Source: Devosia nitrariae
GTDB lineage: Bacteria; Pseudomonadota; Alphaproteobacteria; Rhizobiales; Devosiaceae
NCBI RefSeq assembly: GCF_030160115.1
Contig: NZ_BSNS01000011.1
Span: 372,001 to 436,000, forward strand
DNA length: 64,000 bases
Direction of reading: 5' to 3'
The notes under the pieces: generated by a model
What the model was told of the DNA's origin: nothing
Seen by the model: only the letters and a program-made list of their open reading frames with translations
The model's database searches: none
Position numbers and translations under genes: made by a program
Part shown: piece by piece, positions 16,645 through 25,203 of the stretch
Layout: each line of letters starts with the position of its first letter
Position numbering within the stretch: the first letter of the stretch is position 1

Positions 16645-17840
16645 CCGACACCAAGACCCACCCGACACCGCCTCTGCCATCCGATACCGGCATCGGCGCC
16701 GCGCCCGGTCCGGAAGTCGCCGACGGCGTCGACGTGCCCGAAAGCGCGATCCAGGCGCGCTTCGCCCATGGCAACGAAGGCTATGCGACGCTCGTCTGGC
16801 GCCGGTTCAAGCGTTCCACCATGGGCATGATCGGGCTGGTGCTCGTCACGCTGCTCTTCGTCACAGCCATTTTCGCCGATTTCTTCGCACCGATGGACCC
16901 GAAGCGTCCTGAACTCCCGTTTGCGCCACCAGATATGATCGCCTTTCAGGATCCGCAGGGCAGTTTCAGCCTCATCCCCTATGTCTATCCCATCGGGGAG
17001 ACGGGCGAGTTCGATCCCATCACCTTCCAGCCGCTGACCGGTGCGGTGCTCGACGACCCGACCCCGACCGGCTTCTTCGTCGAGGGCTATTCCTATCGTC
17101 TCTTCTGGGTGATCCCATCCAACATCCACTTCTTTGGCGCCACCGACGGGCGACCCATCCATATACTTGGCACCGACAAGTTCGGCCGCGACATTCTCTC
17201 GCGCGGTATCGTCGGCTCGCGGATCTCGCTGATGATCGCGCTGGCCGTGGTGACGCTGACCACGGTTATCGGCACGTTGGTCGGCATCACCTCGGGCTAT
17301 ATCGGCGGTGCGTTCGACACCTGGCTGCAAAAGTTCGTCGAGTTCGTGCTCGCCTTTCCGCAACTGCCGCTATACCTGGCACTGACCTCGCTCATACCGG
17401 TTACGGCGCCCTCCAACGTCTTCATCGCCTTTGTTATCGGCGTCATGGCCGTGCTCGGCTGGGCGCAGCTTTCGCGCGAGGTGCGCTCCAAGACGCTTTC
17501 CCTCGCGCGTATCGAATATGTGCGGGCGGCGATCGCCGTAGGTTCGAGCGACATGCGCATCATCACCCGGCACATCCTGCCCAACGTCACCAGCCACGTG
17601 ATCGTGGCGGTAACGCTCGCCATCCCTACGGTGGTGTTGCTTGAGAGCTTCCTCGGGTTCCTCGGCTTTGCGGTCAAGCCTCCGCTGATATCCTGGGGGC
17701 TGATGCTGCAGGACACCGGCACGTTCTCGGTCATCGGGTCTTATCCCTGGATCCTGTCACCGGTGATCTTCGTGCTGATCACCGTCTTTGCCTTCAACGC
17801 GCTGGGCGATGGCCTGCGCGATGCAGTCGATCCTTATTGA
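16641..17840 (+). CDS. ABC transporter permease (DppC family)
   Basis: The 399-residue protein is longer than many DppC homologues (about 300) because of an unstructured N-terminus (about 45 residues, Pro and Gly rich) and an insert of about 100 residues between the first membrane segment and HILGTDKFGRDILSRGIVGSRISL, which begins the conserved core. The ATPase-contact loop is ARIEYVRAAIAVGSSDMRIITRHILPN. Start ATG 16641 overlaps the upstream stop (ATGA). The insert is typical of the AgpC-like subgroup rather than peptide transporters, in my judgement. Confidence 0.92.
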   Translation: MTDTKTHPTPPLPSDTGIGAAPGPEVADGVDVPESAIQARFAHGNEGYATLVWRRFKRSTMGMIGLVLVTLLFVTAIFADFFAPMDPKRPELPFAPPDMIAFQDPQGSFSLIPYVYPIGETGEFDPITFQPLTGAVLDDPTPTGFFVEGYSYRLFWVIPSNIHFFGATDGRPIHILGTDKFGRDILSRGIVGSRISLMIALAVVTLTTVIGTLVGITSGYIGGAFDTWLQKFVEFVLAFPQLPLYLALTSLIPVTAPSNVFIAFVIGVMAVLGWAQLSREVRSKTLSLARIEYVRAAIAVGSSDMRIITRHILPNVTSHVIVAVTLAIPTVVLLESFLGFLGFAVKPPLISWGLMLQDTGTFSVIGSYPWILSPVIFVLITVFAFNALGDGLRDAVDPY

Positions 17841-17853
17841 GTGGAGCGGACAA

Positions 17854-19521
17854 GTGACTGATACCAGCCAGAACCTCGCTCCCTCCGAACGGCACGACCT
17901 CGGCCAGCACGGTCGCGAGCTGATCCTCGACGCGCGCAACCTCGCCGTCGACTTCAAGGTCGAGGGCGGCGTTGTGCATGCGGTGCGCGACGTTTCCTTC
18001 CAGCTCCATAAGGGCGAGACCATCGCCCTCGTCGGCGAAAGCGGCTCGGGTAAGTCGGTGACCGCCCGCACCGTCATGAAGCTGTTGACCAAGCGCGCCA
18101 CCATCCTGCCGGGCACCGAGATCACCCTGAAGGGCCAGGACGTCGTCGCCATGAGCGACCGCGACATGCGCAAGCTTCGCGGCAACGATCTTGCCATGAT
18201 CTTCCAGGAGCCGATGTCGTCCCTCAATCCGGTCTACACCGTCGGCCAGCAGATCTGCGAAATCCTGCACCTCCACAACAGGATGAGCAGACGCGAAGCG
18301 ATGGACCGCGCCCGTGAGCTTCTCGAGGAGGTGCATATTCCCGAGCCCGAGGCGCGCCTGAAGCAGTATCCGCACCAGCTTTCCGGGGGCCAGCGCCAGC
18401 GCGTGATGATCGCCATGGCCCTCGCCAACCGACCGGACGTTCTGATTGCCGACGAGCCGACCACCGCCCTCGACGTCACCGTCCAGGCCCAGATCCTCAA
18501 CCTTATCAAGGAGCTGAAGGACAAATACGGCATGGCCGTGATCCTCATCACCCATGATCTGACGATCGTGCGCCAGTTCTCCGAATACGTCTATGTGATG
18601 CAGAACGGGGTGGTGCACGAGCACAACGAGACCGAGGAGCTCTTCTCCAACCCGCAGCACCCCTATACCAGGCACCTTCTCGCCTCCGAGCCCAAAGGCG
18701 TCGCCAATCCGCTCTCGGGCGAGCACGACACAATGCTCGAGGGCAGGGGAGTCAAGGTCGCTTTCACCTTGAAGCGCGGGGGCTTCTTCCGGCCTGATTA
18801 CTTCGAGCTGGTCGCGGTCGATAAACTCAGCCTTGAGCTGAAGCGCCACGAGACGCTGGGGCTGGTGGGCGAGAGCGGCTCGGGCAAGACCACCTTCGGC
18901 CAGGCACTCATTCGCCTGATCGGCAACCAGGGCGGGGAGATCTTCTTCGACGGCGAGCCGATCCATGGCAAGGATCGCGGGCAGATGCGCCCCTTGCGCA
19001 GCCGCATGCAGATCGTCTTCCAGGATCCGTTCGCCAGCCTCAACCCGCGCATGTCGATCCGCCAGATCATCGAGGAAGGGCTGATCGTCAACAGCATCGG
19101 CGCCAACTCGGGCGAGCGGGGCGACCGGGTGCGCCAGGCGTTGCGCGATGCCGGTATGCCCGACACCATCCTCAACCGCTTTCCGCACGAGTTCTCCGGC
19201 GGCCAGCGCCAACGCATCGCCATCGCCCGCGCCATTGCGCTCGAGCCCGAGTTCATCCTTCTCGATGAGCCGACTTCGGCCCTCGACCTTTCCGTGCAGG
19301 CCCAGATCATCGACCTGTTGCGTAAGCTCCAGGACGAGAAGGGCCTCTCTTACCTGTTCATTTCGCACGACCTCAAGGTCGTGCGCGCGCTCTGTCATCG
19401 CGTCATGGTCATGCAGTTCGGCAAGATCGTGGAAGAGGGGCCGGTCGCCGAGGTGCTGACCAATCCCAAGACAGATTACACGGCCCGGCTCGTCCGCGCC
19501 GCCTTCGAAATTGCCGCCTAA
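17854..19521 (+). CDS. ABC transporter ATP-binding protein, fused DppD-DppF type (two ATPase domains)
   Basis: A 555-residue protein with two complete ATPase domains. Domain 1 has Walker A GESGSGKS near residue 60, LSGGQRQRVMIAMAL and DEPTTALDVT. Domain 2 has GESGSGKTTFGQ near 335, FSGGQRQRIAIARAI and DEPTSALDLS. Both have switch His (ITHDL, ISHDL). GTG 17854 is preferred because GGAG lies 7 bases upstream and just after the permease stop; ATG 17821 is an in-frame alternative that would overlap the permease gene. The fusion gives the importer both nucleotide-binding subunits in one chain. Confidence 0.93.
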   Translation: MTDTSQNLAPSERHDLGQHGRELILDARNLAVDFKVEGGVVHAVRDVSFQLHKGETIALVGESGSGKSVTARTVMKLLTKRATILPGTEITLKGQDVVAMSDRDMRKLRGNDLAMIFQEPMSSLNPVYTVGQQICEILHLHNRMSRREAMDRARELLEEVHIPEPEARLKQYPHQLSGGQRQRVMIAMALANRPDVLIADEPTTALDVTVQAQILNLIKELKDKYGMAVILITHDLTIVRQFSEYVYVMQNGVVHEHNETEELFSNPQHPYTRHLLASEPKGVANPLSGEHDTMLEGRGVKVAFTLKRGGFFRPDYFELVAVDKLSLELKRHETLGLVGESGSGKTTFGQALIRLIGNQGGEIFFDGEPIHGKDRGQMRPLRSRMQIVFQDPFASLNPRMSIRQIIEEGLIVNSIGANSGERGDRVRQALRDAGMPDTILNRFPHEFSGGQRQRIAIARAIALEPEFILLDEPTSALDLSVQAQIIDLLRKLQDEKGLSYLFISHDLKVVRALCHRVMVMQFGKIVEEGPVAEVLTNPKTDYTARLVRAAFEIAA

Positions 19522-19540
19522 CCCTCGGAGCATTTTTCCA

Positions 19541-20911
19541 ATGGCAAACCCCAGGATCACGTTCATCGGCGCCGGTTCGACGGTGTTCATGAAGAACATC
19601 ATCGGCGACGTGCTGCAGCGTCCGGCGCTTTCCGGCGCCACCATCGCCCTCATGGACATCAACCCGCAGCGCCTCGAAGAGAGCGCCATCGTTGCCGGCA
19701 AGCTCGCCTCGACCCTCGGCGTGCCAGCCAAGGTCGAGACCTATACCGACCAGAAGAAGGCGCTGACCGGCGCCGATTTTGTCGTCGTCGCCTTCCAGAT
19801 CGGCGGCTATGAGCCGGCAACCGTCACCGACTTCGAGGTGCCCAAGAAATTTGGCCTGCGCCAGACCATCGCCGACACGCTGGGCGTCGGCGGCATCATG
19901 CGGGGCCTGCGCACCGTGCCGCACCTCTGGAAGATCTGCGAGGACATGCTCGAGGTCTGCCCCGAGGCCATCATGCTGCAATACGTGAACCCCATGGCCA
20001 TCAACACCTGGGCCATCGCCGAGAAATATCCGACGATCAAGCAGGTCGGCCTCTGCCATTCGGTGCAGGGCACCGCTTCCGAGCTCGCCCGCGACCTCGA
20101 CATTCCATATTCAGAGATCCGCTACCGCGCCGCCGGCATCAACCACATGGCGTTCTATCTGAAGTTCGAGCATCGGCAGCCCGACGGCTCCTACCGTGAT
20201 CTCTATCCGGACCTGGTGCGCGCCTACCGCGAGGGCCGTGCGCCCAAGCCCAGTAGCTGGAATCCGCGCTGCCCCAACAAGGTGCGCTACGAGATGCTCA
20301 CCCGCCTCGGCTACTTTGTCACCGAAAGCTCCGAGCACTTCGCCGAATATACGCCCTACTTCATCAAGGAGGGCCGCGAGGATCTCATCGAGAAGTTCGG
20401 CGTGCCGCTGGACGAGTACCCCAAGCGCTGCGTCGAGCAGATCGCCCGCTGGAAGAGCCAGGCCGAGGAGTATCGCAACGCCGACACGATCGAGGTGAAG
20501 GAGAGCCACGAATACGCCTCCTCGATCATGAACTCGGTCTGGACCGGTGAGCCGTCGGTGATCTACGGCAACGTGCGCAACAATGGCTGCATCACCTCGC
20601 TGCCCGACAACTGCGCCGCCGAAGTGCCGTGCCTCGTCGATGCCTCGGGCATCCAGCCGACCTATATCGGCGACCTGCCGCCACAGCTGACCGCACTCAT
20701 CCGCACCAACGTCAACGTGCAGGAACTGACGGTCGCCGCTCTGATGACCGAGAACCGCGAGCACATCTATCACGCTGCGATGATGGACCCGCATACGGCC
20801 GCCGAGCTCGATCTCGACCAGATCTGGAACCTGGTCGACGATCTGATCGAAGCCCATGGCGATTGGCTGCCCGAATGGGCCCGTGGCTCGCGTAGGCAGC
20901 GCGTCGCCTGA
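19541..20911 (+). CDS. melA: Alpha-galactosidase, glycoside hydrolase family 4 (MelA-like)
   Basis: The 456-residue enzyme has the NAD-binding N-terminus ITFIGAGSTVFMKNIIGD (residues 6-23), VNPMAI at 149-154, the specificity motif CHSV at 172-175 and metal-ligand region GINHMAFYL with His202. In GH4, CHSV is the alpha-galactosidase signature, as opposed to CHE (alpha-glucosidase) or CHG (alpha-glucuronidase). The enzyme uses NAD and a divalent metal in an oxidation-elimination mechanism in the cytoplasm. ATG 19541 has GGAG upstream and lies 19 bases after the ATPase gene, so it is the last gene of the import operon. It would hydrolyse imported melibiose or raffinose-type sugars. Confidence 0.92.
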   Translation: MANPRITFIGAGSTVFMKNIIGDVLQRPALSGATIALMDINPQRLEESAIVAGKLASTLGVPAKVETYTDQKKALTGADFVVVAFQIGGYEPATVTDFEVPKKFGLRQTIADTLGVGGIMRGLRTVPHLWKICEDMLEVCPEAIMLQYVNPMAINTWAIAEKYPTIKQVGLCHSVQGTASELARDLDIPYSEIRYRAAGINHMAFYLKFEHRQPDGSYRDLYPDLVRAYREGRAPKPSSWNPRCPNKVRYEMLTRLGYFVTESSEHFAEYTPYFIKEGREDLIEKFGVPLDEYPKRCVEQIARWKSQAEEYRNADTIEVKESHEYASSIMNSVWTGEPSVIYGNVRNNGCITSLPDNCAAEVPCLVDASGIQPTYIGDLPPQLTALIRTNVNVQELTVAALMTENREHIYHAAMMDPHTAAELDLDQIWNLVDDLIEAHGDWLPEWARGSRRQRVA

Positions 20912-20944
20912 GTTCCCGCAGCGTCCCTCCCAAACTGCGGCAAG

Positions 20945-20974
20945 GCCCCGGTGCGAAAGCGCCGGGGCTGCTTT
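20945..20974 (+). terminator. Terminator-like hairpin after the GH4 alpha-galactosidase gene
   Basis: A 10-bp stem (20945-20954 with 20959-20968, one G-T pair) closes on a GAAA tetraloop and is followed by TGCTTTC. The T tract is weak. It lies 34 bases after the GH4 stop and reaches the stop codon of the converging vapC gene. Confidence 0.6.
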
Positions 20975-21381
20975 CATTCCGTGCCGGGAGCGATCAGCTC
21001 AAGAGTGGGGTAGTAGGTTTTGTAGCGGCGCACGTCTCGAGTCAGCAACGGTGCTCCAGCTACGGCGGCGTGAGCGCCAATGAAGAAGTCGGGCAGGATG
21101 CTCTCGCGTTTTCCTCCAGCCGATCGATAGCGCCCGAAAACCCGCCCCGCCAGAAACAGTGCTGGTTTGGGGATATTGGAGAAACGCAGGCCAATCCCCT
21201 CAAGCACGGACTCCAGCTCTTCGATTTGGCTGTAGCGCACTGAAAGTTCGGCAAACGCAATTTCGTTGATAGCCGCTGGCCCGGCGGCAAGCACATCCTC
21301 AAGCGCTGCCAGCGACCATTCCGCCCAAACAGGATCGCGCGTGACCAGATCGAGGACGACATTGCTGTCGACAAGAATCAT
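20974..21381 (-). CDS. vapC: VapC-type PIN-domain ribonuclease toxin
   Basis: The 135-residue protein begins MILVDSNVVLDLVTRDP with the first PIN acid at Asp5. It continues with NEIAFAELSVRY (second acid) and LPDFFIGAHAAVAGAPLLTRDVRRYKTYYPTLELI with the remaining acids. PIN toxins cleave RNA, often tRNA or rRNA, when their antitoxin is degraded. Its ATG overlaps the antitoxin stop (ATGA), the usual vapBC order. All key residues are present, so it looks functional. Confidence 0.9.
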   Translation of the reverse strand: MILVDSNVVLDLVTRDPVWAEWSLAALEDVLAAGPAAINEIAFAELSVRYSQIEELESVLEGIGLRFSNIPKPALFLAGRVFGRYRSAGGKRESILPDFFIGAHAAVAGAPLLTRDVRRYKTYYPTLELIAPGTE

Positions 21382-21608
21382 TCGTCGCCGCGCGTGAGAG
21401 CCATGATTTCATCCGTGGAAAGGCCAGGACCGGCGTGGCCAAGATATTTGCGCAGCCTGCTCTCCAGCCTCTTTCCGTCAGCCGGCACCACCAGAATGCC
21501 TGCCGCCGTGCTTTTGAACTCCACCATGTTACCTGGTCGCATGCCATAGCGGTCACGCATGCTTTTGGGGATCGTCACCTGTCCTTTGACCGTCATTCTC
21601 GTGCCCAT
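21378..21608 (-). CDS. vapB: AbrB/SpoVT-type antitoxin (VapB)
   Basis: A 76-residue protein with the swapped-hairpin DNA-binding domain MTVKGQVTIPKSMRDRYGMRPGNMVEFK at residues 5-32, and an acidic C-terminal tail (LSTDEIMALTRGDE) that would wrap around the toxin. GGAGCG precedes ATG 21608. It neutralises the downstream VapC and represses the operon; a perfect inverted repeat lies directly upstream. Confidence 0.9.
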   Translation of the reverse strand: MGTRMTVKGQVTIPKSMRDRYGMRPGNMVEFKSTAAGILVVPADGKRLESRLRKYLGHAGPGLSTDEIMALTRGDE

Positions 21609-21620
21609 TGACGCGCTCCG

Positions 21621-21647
21621 GTAATACCACTCCCACGAAGGTATTAC
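21621..21647. promoter_or_regulatory. Probable VapB operator
   Basis: GTAATACC at 21621-21628 and GGTATTAC at 21640-21647 form a perfect 8-bp inverted repeat with an 11-base spacer, 13 bases upstream of the vapB start. This is where an AbrB-type antitoxin with or without its toxin would bind for autorepression. The pairing is seen; the binding is inferred. Confidence 0.65.
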
Positions 21648-21669
21648 TTATGTCCTCCGATTTCAACGC

Positions 21670-23211
21670 TCACCCCATTTCTCGTACGATTCTGAGGAAT
21701 TCGGCGTGGCCAAGCGCTTGGTTCGCGGCCGAACGGTATTCGCGCACGAGCCCGTCGACCGTTTCCTGCGCGAAGCGCTTGAGCTTCGGGTCGCGTGCCA
21801 TCTCGGCCCGCGCCGTTTCCCGGTCGAGCAGGCCCAGCCCGTTGAGCACGGGATAGTAGAGCTGCGTCTCGATATGCGGCAGGCCTTCGAGATAGTCCGG
21901 AAAATGCTCGCGCCGCGGCATCTCCTTTTGCCAGCGGGCGAGCCGTTCCTTGGTTTCCGGGTGTATGCGGTGCGCCCGCACCTCACGCCAGAACGGCGTG
22001 TCGTCGCGTTCGGTCATGTAGTGCGTGTTGACGAAGGTGCGGAAATCGTCGACCTGCCGGCCAACGCGCCGGTTGTAGTCGGCCCGGTCGGCCTCCGTCA
22101 TCTCCCCCGGGGCCTTGAGGAAGCGGCGGGCGAACAGCATCATCTGCACGATGGTACCGTGGATGGAGGTCGATTCCAGCGGCTCGAGGAAGCTCGAGCT
22201 GAGGCCTACCGCCAGGCAGTTGTGCATCCAGGGCGTCTCCAGCCGGCCGATCGAGAAACGAATGTCGCTCCGCACCTCGATCTCGCGGCCCAGCACGCCC
22301 TCGATCTCGCGTTTGGCGTCCTCGGGCGTGCGGAACTCGTCCGAATAGACATAGCCGCAGCCATAGCGGGTCTGCGTCGGGATCATCCACATCCAGCCCG
22401 CCTCCTGCGCCCAGGCGCGGGTATAGTTGGCGATCTCCTCGCCCTCCTCGATCGGCAGCCAAAAGGGCAGGGCTCTATTGACCGGCAGCTCATGCGCATA
22501 GGAGATCCACGGCGCCGCCAGCTCCTTGACGATGATCTGCTTGCGAAAGCCGGTCGCATCAATAAAGAAATCCGCCTCGAGCTTCTGCCCATCGTCGAGC
22601 ACCAGCGCAGTGATGTCACCGTTGACCCGGTCGCGCTCGACGCCCGAAACCAGCGCATCGACGATCTCGACGTCCTTCGATTTGCTGGCAAAGAACTTGC
22701 CGACCAGCGCCTGGTCGAAATGGAAAGCATGGTGGAAAGGCCCGAGCGCGATCAGCGAACCATCGGCCTTGCGGGCATAGGGCGCCTTGTGCTGCTCGAG
22801 CAGCGGCTGGAAGAGGTGCATCTCCTGCACCGGCCGGCCGGCGGCAACGCAGTAGACATTGAGATAGTCCGAAGGCGCGCCCGGCGGCGGCGCGACCACC
22901 TGGTGCGGATCATCGATCGGTCCATAGTAGGTGTAGCCCTTCCTCCGCCAGTCCTGGTGGCGGATGCCGAGCTTGAAGCTCGCCTCGGTCTTGCGGAAGA
23001 ATTCGAACTCGTCGATGCCGAAATATTTGAGCAGCACCCGGAACGCCGCCGTGGTCGCCTCTCCGACGCCGACCGTCGGCACCTTGGAAGATTCGACGAC
23101 GGTCACCTTGGCGTCGAGCTTCTTGCGCCGCGCGCTGTCCTGAATGATGAAGGCGGCGATCCACCCCGCCGTTCCACCGCCGACGATGACGAAATGTGCC
23201 GGTTTTCCCAT
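21670..23211 (-). CDS. Flavin-dependent halogenase, tryptophan-halogenase family
   Basis: The 513-residue protein has the FAD-binding motif VGGGTAGW at residues 10-17, Lys80 in FKLGIRHQDW (equivalent to the catalytic Lys79 of PrnA), the family motif GWMWMIP at 272-278 (W.W.IP, which shields the active site) and FLEPLEST with Glu346. All hallmarks of active halogenases are thus present. The family chlorinates or brominates aromatic or other substrates using FADH2 from a partner reductase; no reductase gene is adjacent. The neighbours are toxin-antitoxin genes, not a biosynthetic cluster. A loose inverted repeat ACAAG/CTTGT (23233-23256) lies in its promoter region. Substrate unknown. Confidence 0.88.
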   Translation of the reverse strand: MGKPAHFVIVGGGTAGWIAAFIIQDSARRKKLDAKVTVVESSKVPTVGVGEATTAAFRVLLKYFGIDEFEFFRKTEASFKLGIRHQDWRRKGYTYYGPIDDPHQVVAPPPGAPSDYLNVYCVAAGRPVQEMHLFQPLLEQHKAPYARKADGSLIALGPFHHAFHFDQALVGKFFASKSKDVEIVDALVSGVERDRVNGDITALVLDDGQKLEADFFIDATGFRKQIIVKELAAPWISYAHELPVNRALPFWLPIEEGEEIANYTRAWAQEAGWMWMIPTQTRYGCGYVYSDEFRTPEDAKREIEGVLGREIEVRSDIRFSIGRLETPWMHNCLAVGLSSSFLEPLESTSIHGTIVQMMLFARRFLKAPGEMTEADRADYNRRVGRQVDDFRTFVNTHYMTERDDTPFWREVRAHRIHPETKERLARWQKEMPRREHFPDYLEGLPHIETQLYYPVLNGLGLLDRETARAEMARDPKLKRFAQETVDGLVREYRSAANQALGHAEFLRIVREMG

Positions 23212-23304
23212 GGCTTATCCTCTTCCCTGAGAACAAGCTACCACTTTGCAACTTGTCGGCAAGAAGCGCCCCGGGCGAACGCGGACATTCTTCAGAACCC
23301 GGAA

Positions 23305-23589
23305 TCAAGCCGCACGAGGCCGAACCGTCTCGGCGATTCCAGGACCGATGGTGTCGCGCGCCATCTCCAGGTCATAAGTCGCTTGCATCCCCATCCAGAA
23401 TTCGGCGCTGGTGCCGAAATATCGTGCCAGGCGCAGCGCTGTATCGGGGGTGATCGCCCGCTTTCCGTGGACGATCTCGCTGATACGGATCTGAGGCACC
23501 CGCAGGGCGTTGGCCAGTGCGGCTGACGCACCATCCTGAGATGCATCGCCAGCCGCAAGGTGTGTGAACGGAGTGGGAAAAGCATGCAA
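23305..23589 (-). CDS. higA: HigA-type antitoxin, lone copy with damaged N-terminus (possible pseudogene)
   Basis: From about residue 25 the frame reads ALANALRVPQIRISEIVHGKRAIT and then DTALRLARYFGTSAEFW, a textbook HigA/VapA HTH. The N-terminus does not match: the usual HPGExLxEE segment is about five residues short. A neighbouring frame encodes GEHLR at the corresponding place, which suggests a frameshift plus small deletion. The frame starts only at a TTG (23589). There are just 101 bases to the next upstream gene, too few for a HigB toxin. I read it as an orphan, probably decaying antitoxin; the C-terminal 70 residues could still bind DNA. Confidence 0.65.
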   Translation of the reverse strand: MHAFPTPFTHLAAGDASQDGASAALANALRVPQIRISEIVHGKRAITPDTALRLARYFGTSAEFWMGMQATYDLEMARDTIGPGIAETVRPRAA

Positions 23590-23690
23590 ACCGCGCTTCC
23601 GTGCTTGGCCGTTGCGTGCACGGCTAGCAGCACCTCCCCTTGCTCGATCCCGGATGGGAGGAGAAAGGAAAAGGTACGGCGACTGAATGA

Positions 23691-25151
23691 CTACGAGGCC
23701 TTCCGCGCTGCGGCCACCTCACGCAACTCCTCGACACTACGCACGCGCTTCCTGGCCGCACCTTCCCAATCGCGGGTCTTGACCGTCGACCTGGCGATCC
23801 GCTCCTTTGCGGCGGGGATGGCATCGGCATACTGCGGCAACCATTTGGCCTGGGCAACGACCATCTCGTCGACCATCGCCCACACTTCCTCGGGCGTGCA
23901 GATAGCCCCGACCAGCGGGTCGTGCAGCACGGCGAGCTTCAGCATGTCGATGTCACCGGTAACCGCCGCTTCGACGCTCATGCGCTGCACCGAGACCGAA
24001 GCCGAGCAGGTCGCAGCGCACGCGATGGGCAACTCGATGCCTTCCACCATATTGATGCCGAAGCGGTCAACGAACCCGGGACTCTCGATGATCGCGTCGT
24101 CCGGCAGGTTGCGGATGATGCCGTTGTTGGGCACGTTGAAATGCCCGCGATAGACCCGGCCGGTCTCGATGGCCTCGATGATCCAAGAGGCGTGCTCGCT
24201 GGTGCGTTTGTGCTCGGCAAGCGACTTGCCCGCATCGTCGAGGAATTTCGGGAAGTCAGTCTCGAACCAATTGCGCTGCTCGGTAGTGTGGCGCAGATAT
24301 CCGCCGGTCTCGCCATGGATCCAGTCGCTGAGGTCGATCCAGCGGTCGAGTTCTTCCGGACGTTTGCGGTACCAGGGCAGGTACTCGGAGAGGTGCCCAT
24401 TGGACTCGGTCGAGTAGTAGCCGAAGCGCTTCAGCACATCGATGCGCACCTTCTCCTGGCGCGAATAGACAGGGTGCGCTTCGAAGCCGGCAATGAGCTC
24501 GTCCTTGCCGACCTCGCGACCCTTGGCCTTGATGTCGATGTACCATGTCTGGTGGTTGATGCCGCTGCAGACGTAGTCGAGCTCGGAAAGCTCGATGCCC
24601 AGCACCTTGGCGATCTGCTCGGCCCCGTGCTGCACCCCGTGGCAAAGGCCAATGGTCTCGACGCCGCCAAACTTGTTGGCGGCCCAGGTGTTCATGGCCA
24701 TGGGGTTTGCGTAGTTGAGGAAGCGGGCCCCGGGCTCGGCGACTTCGCGGATGTCCTTGCAGAAGTCGAGGATCACCGGGATGTTGCGCTGTCCATAGAG
24801 GATGCCGCCGGCACAAATGGTGTCGCCCACGCACTGATCGACGCCATATTTGAGCGGAATGTTGATATCGGTGGCGAAGGCCTCGACGCCGCCGACCCGT
24901 ACGCAGCTCATGATGTAGCGCGCGCCCGAGATCGCGGCGCGCCGGTCGGTGGTGGCGCTGACCTTGGCCGGCAGGTTGTTGACCGAAACGATCTTCTCGA
25001 TGATCTGGCGGATCATGTCGAGGTTGTGCTGGTTGATGTCGGTGAGCGCGACCTCGATGTCGGCGAACTCGGGCACTTTCAACAGGTCCGACACCAACCT
25101 TTTGGTGAAGCCGACCGATCCGGCCCCGATGATGGCGATCTTGAACGACAT
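23691..25151 (-). CDS. Glycoside hydrolase family 4 enzyme, CHG type (alpha-glucuronidase/galacturonidase-like)
   Basis: A 486-residue GH4 enzyme: NAD-binding IAIIGAGSVGFTKRLVSDLL at residues 5-24, NYANPMAMNTWA at 146-157, specificity motif CHGV at 170-173 and metal-ligand SGINHQTWYI with His200. CHG is the motif reported for GH4 alpha-glucuronidases, in contrast to CHSV in the other GH4 of this window. GAGGAGG lies 10 bases before ATG 25151. It is divergent from an AraC-type regulator, with an inverted repeat between them. It has no dedicated transporter nearby, so the substrate must enter by another system. Uronide substrate is inferred. Confidence 0.85.
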   Translation of the reverse strand: MSFKIAIIGAGSVGFTKRLVSDLLKVPEFADIEVALTDINQHNLDMIRQIIEKIVSVNNLPAKVSATTDRRAAISGARYIMSCVRVGGVEAFATDINIPLKYGVDQCVGDTICAGGILYGQRNIPVILDFCKDIREVAEPGARFLNYANPMAMNTWAANKFGGVETIGLCHGVQHGAEQIAKVLGIELSELDYVCSGINHQTWYIDIKAKGREVGKDELIAGFEAHPVYSRQEKVRIDVLKRFGYYSTESNGHLSEYLPWYRKRPEELDRWIDLSDWIHGETGGYLRHTTEQRNWFETDFPKFLDDAGKSLAEHKRTSEHASWIIEAIETGRVYRGHFNVPNNGIIRNLPDDAIIESPGFVDRFGINMVEGIELPIACAATCSASVSVQRMSVEAAVTGDIDMLKLAVLHDPLVGAICTPEEVWAMVDEMVVAQAKWLPQYADAIPAAKERIARSTVKTRDWEGAARKRVRSVEELREVAAARKAS

Positions 25152-25203
25152 GGGGTGATATCCTCCTCGAGAGATCCTTGCCGCTCCTGTCTCCTACTCA
25201 CCG

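Noticed and set aside
13462-16680. 1072-codon open frame on the minus strand
   Set aside because: It lies opposite the binding-protein and permease genes and is His/Asp/Val-rich, a typical mirror of high-GC coding sequence.
17794-19731. 645-codon open frame on the minus strand
   Set aside because: It is the antisense of the fused ATPase gene; no domain is recognisable.
21621-21647. Inverted repeat as a terminator for the halogenase gene
   Set aside because: The arms are AT-rich and separated by 11 bases, so the stem is weak; position just before vapB fits an operator better.
23292-23633. A HigB toxin upstream of higA
   Set aside because: Only 101 bases lie between higA and the GH4 gene, and no RelE-like sequence is present in any frame.
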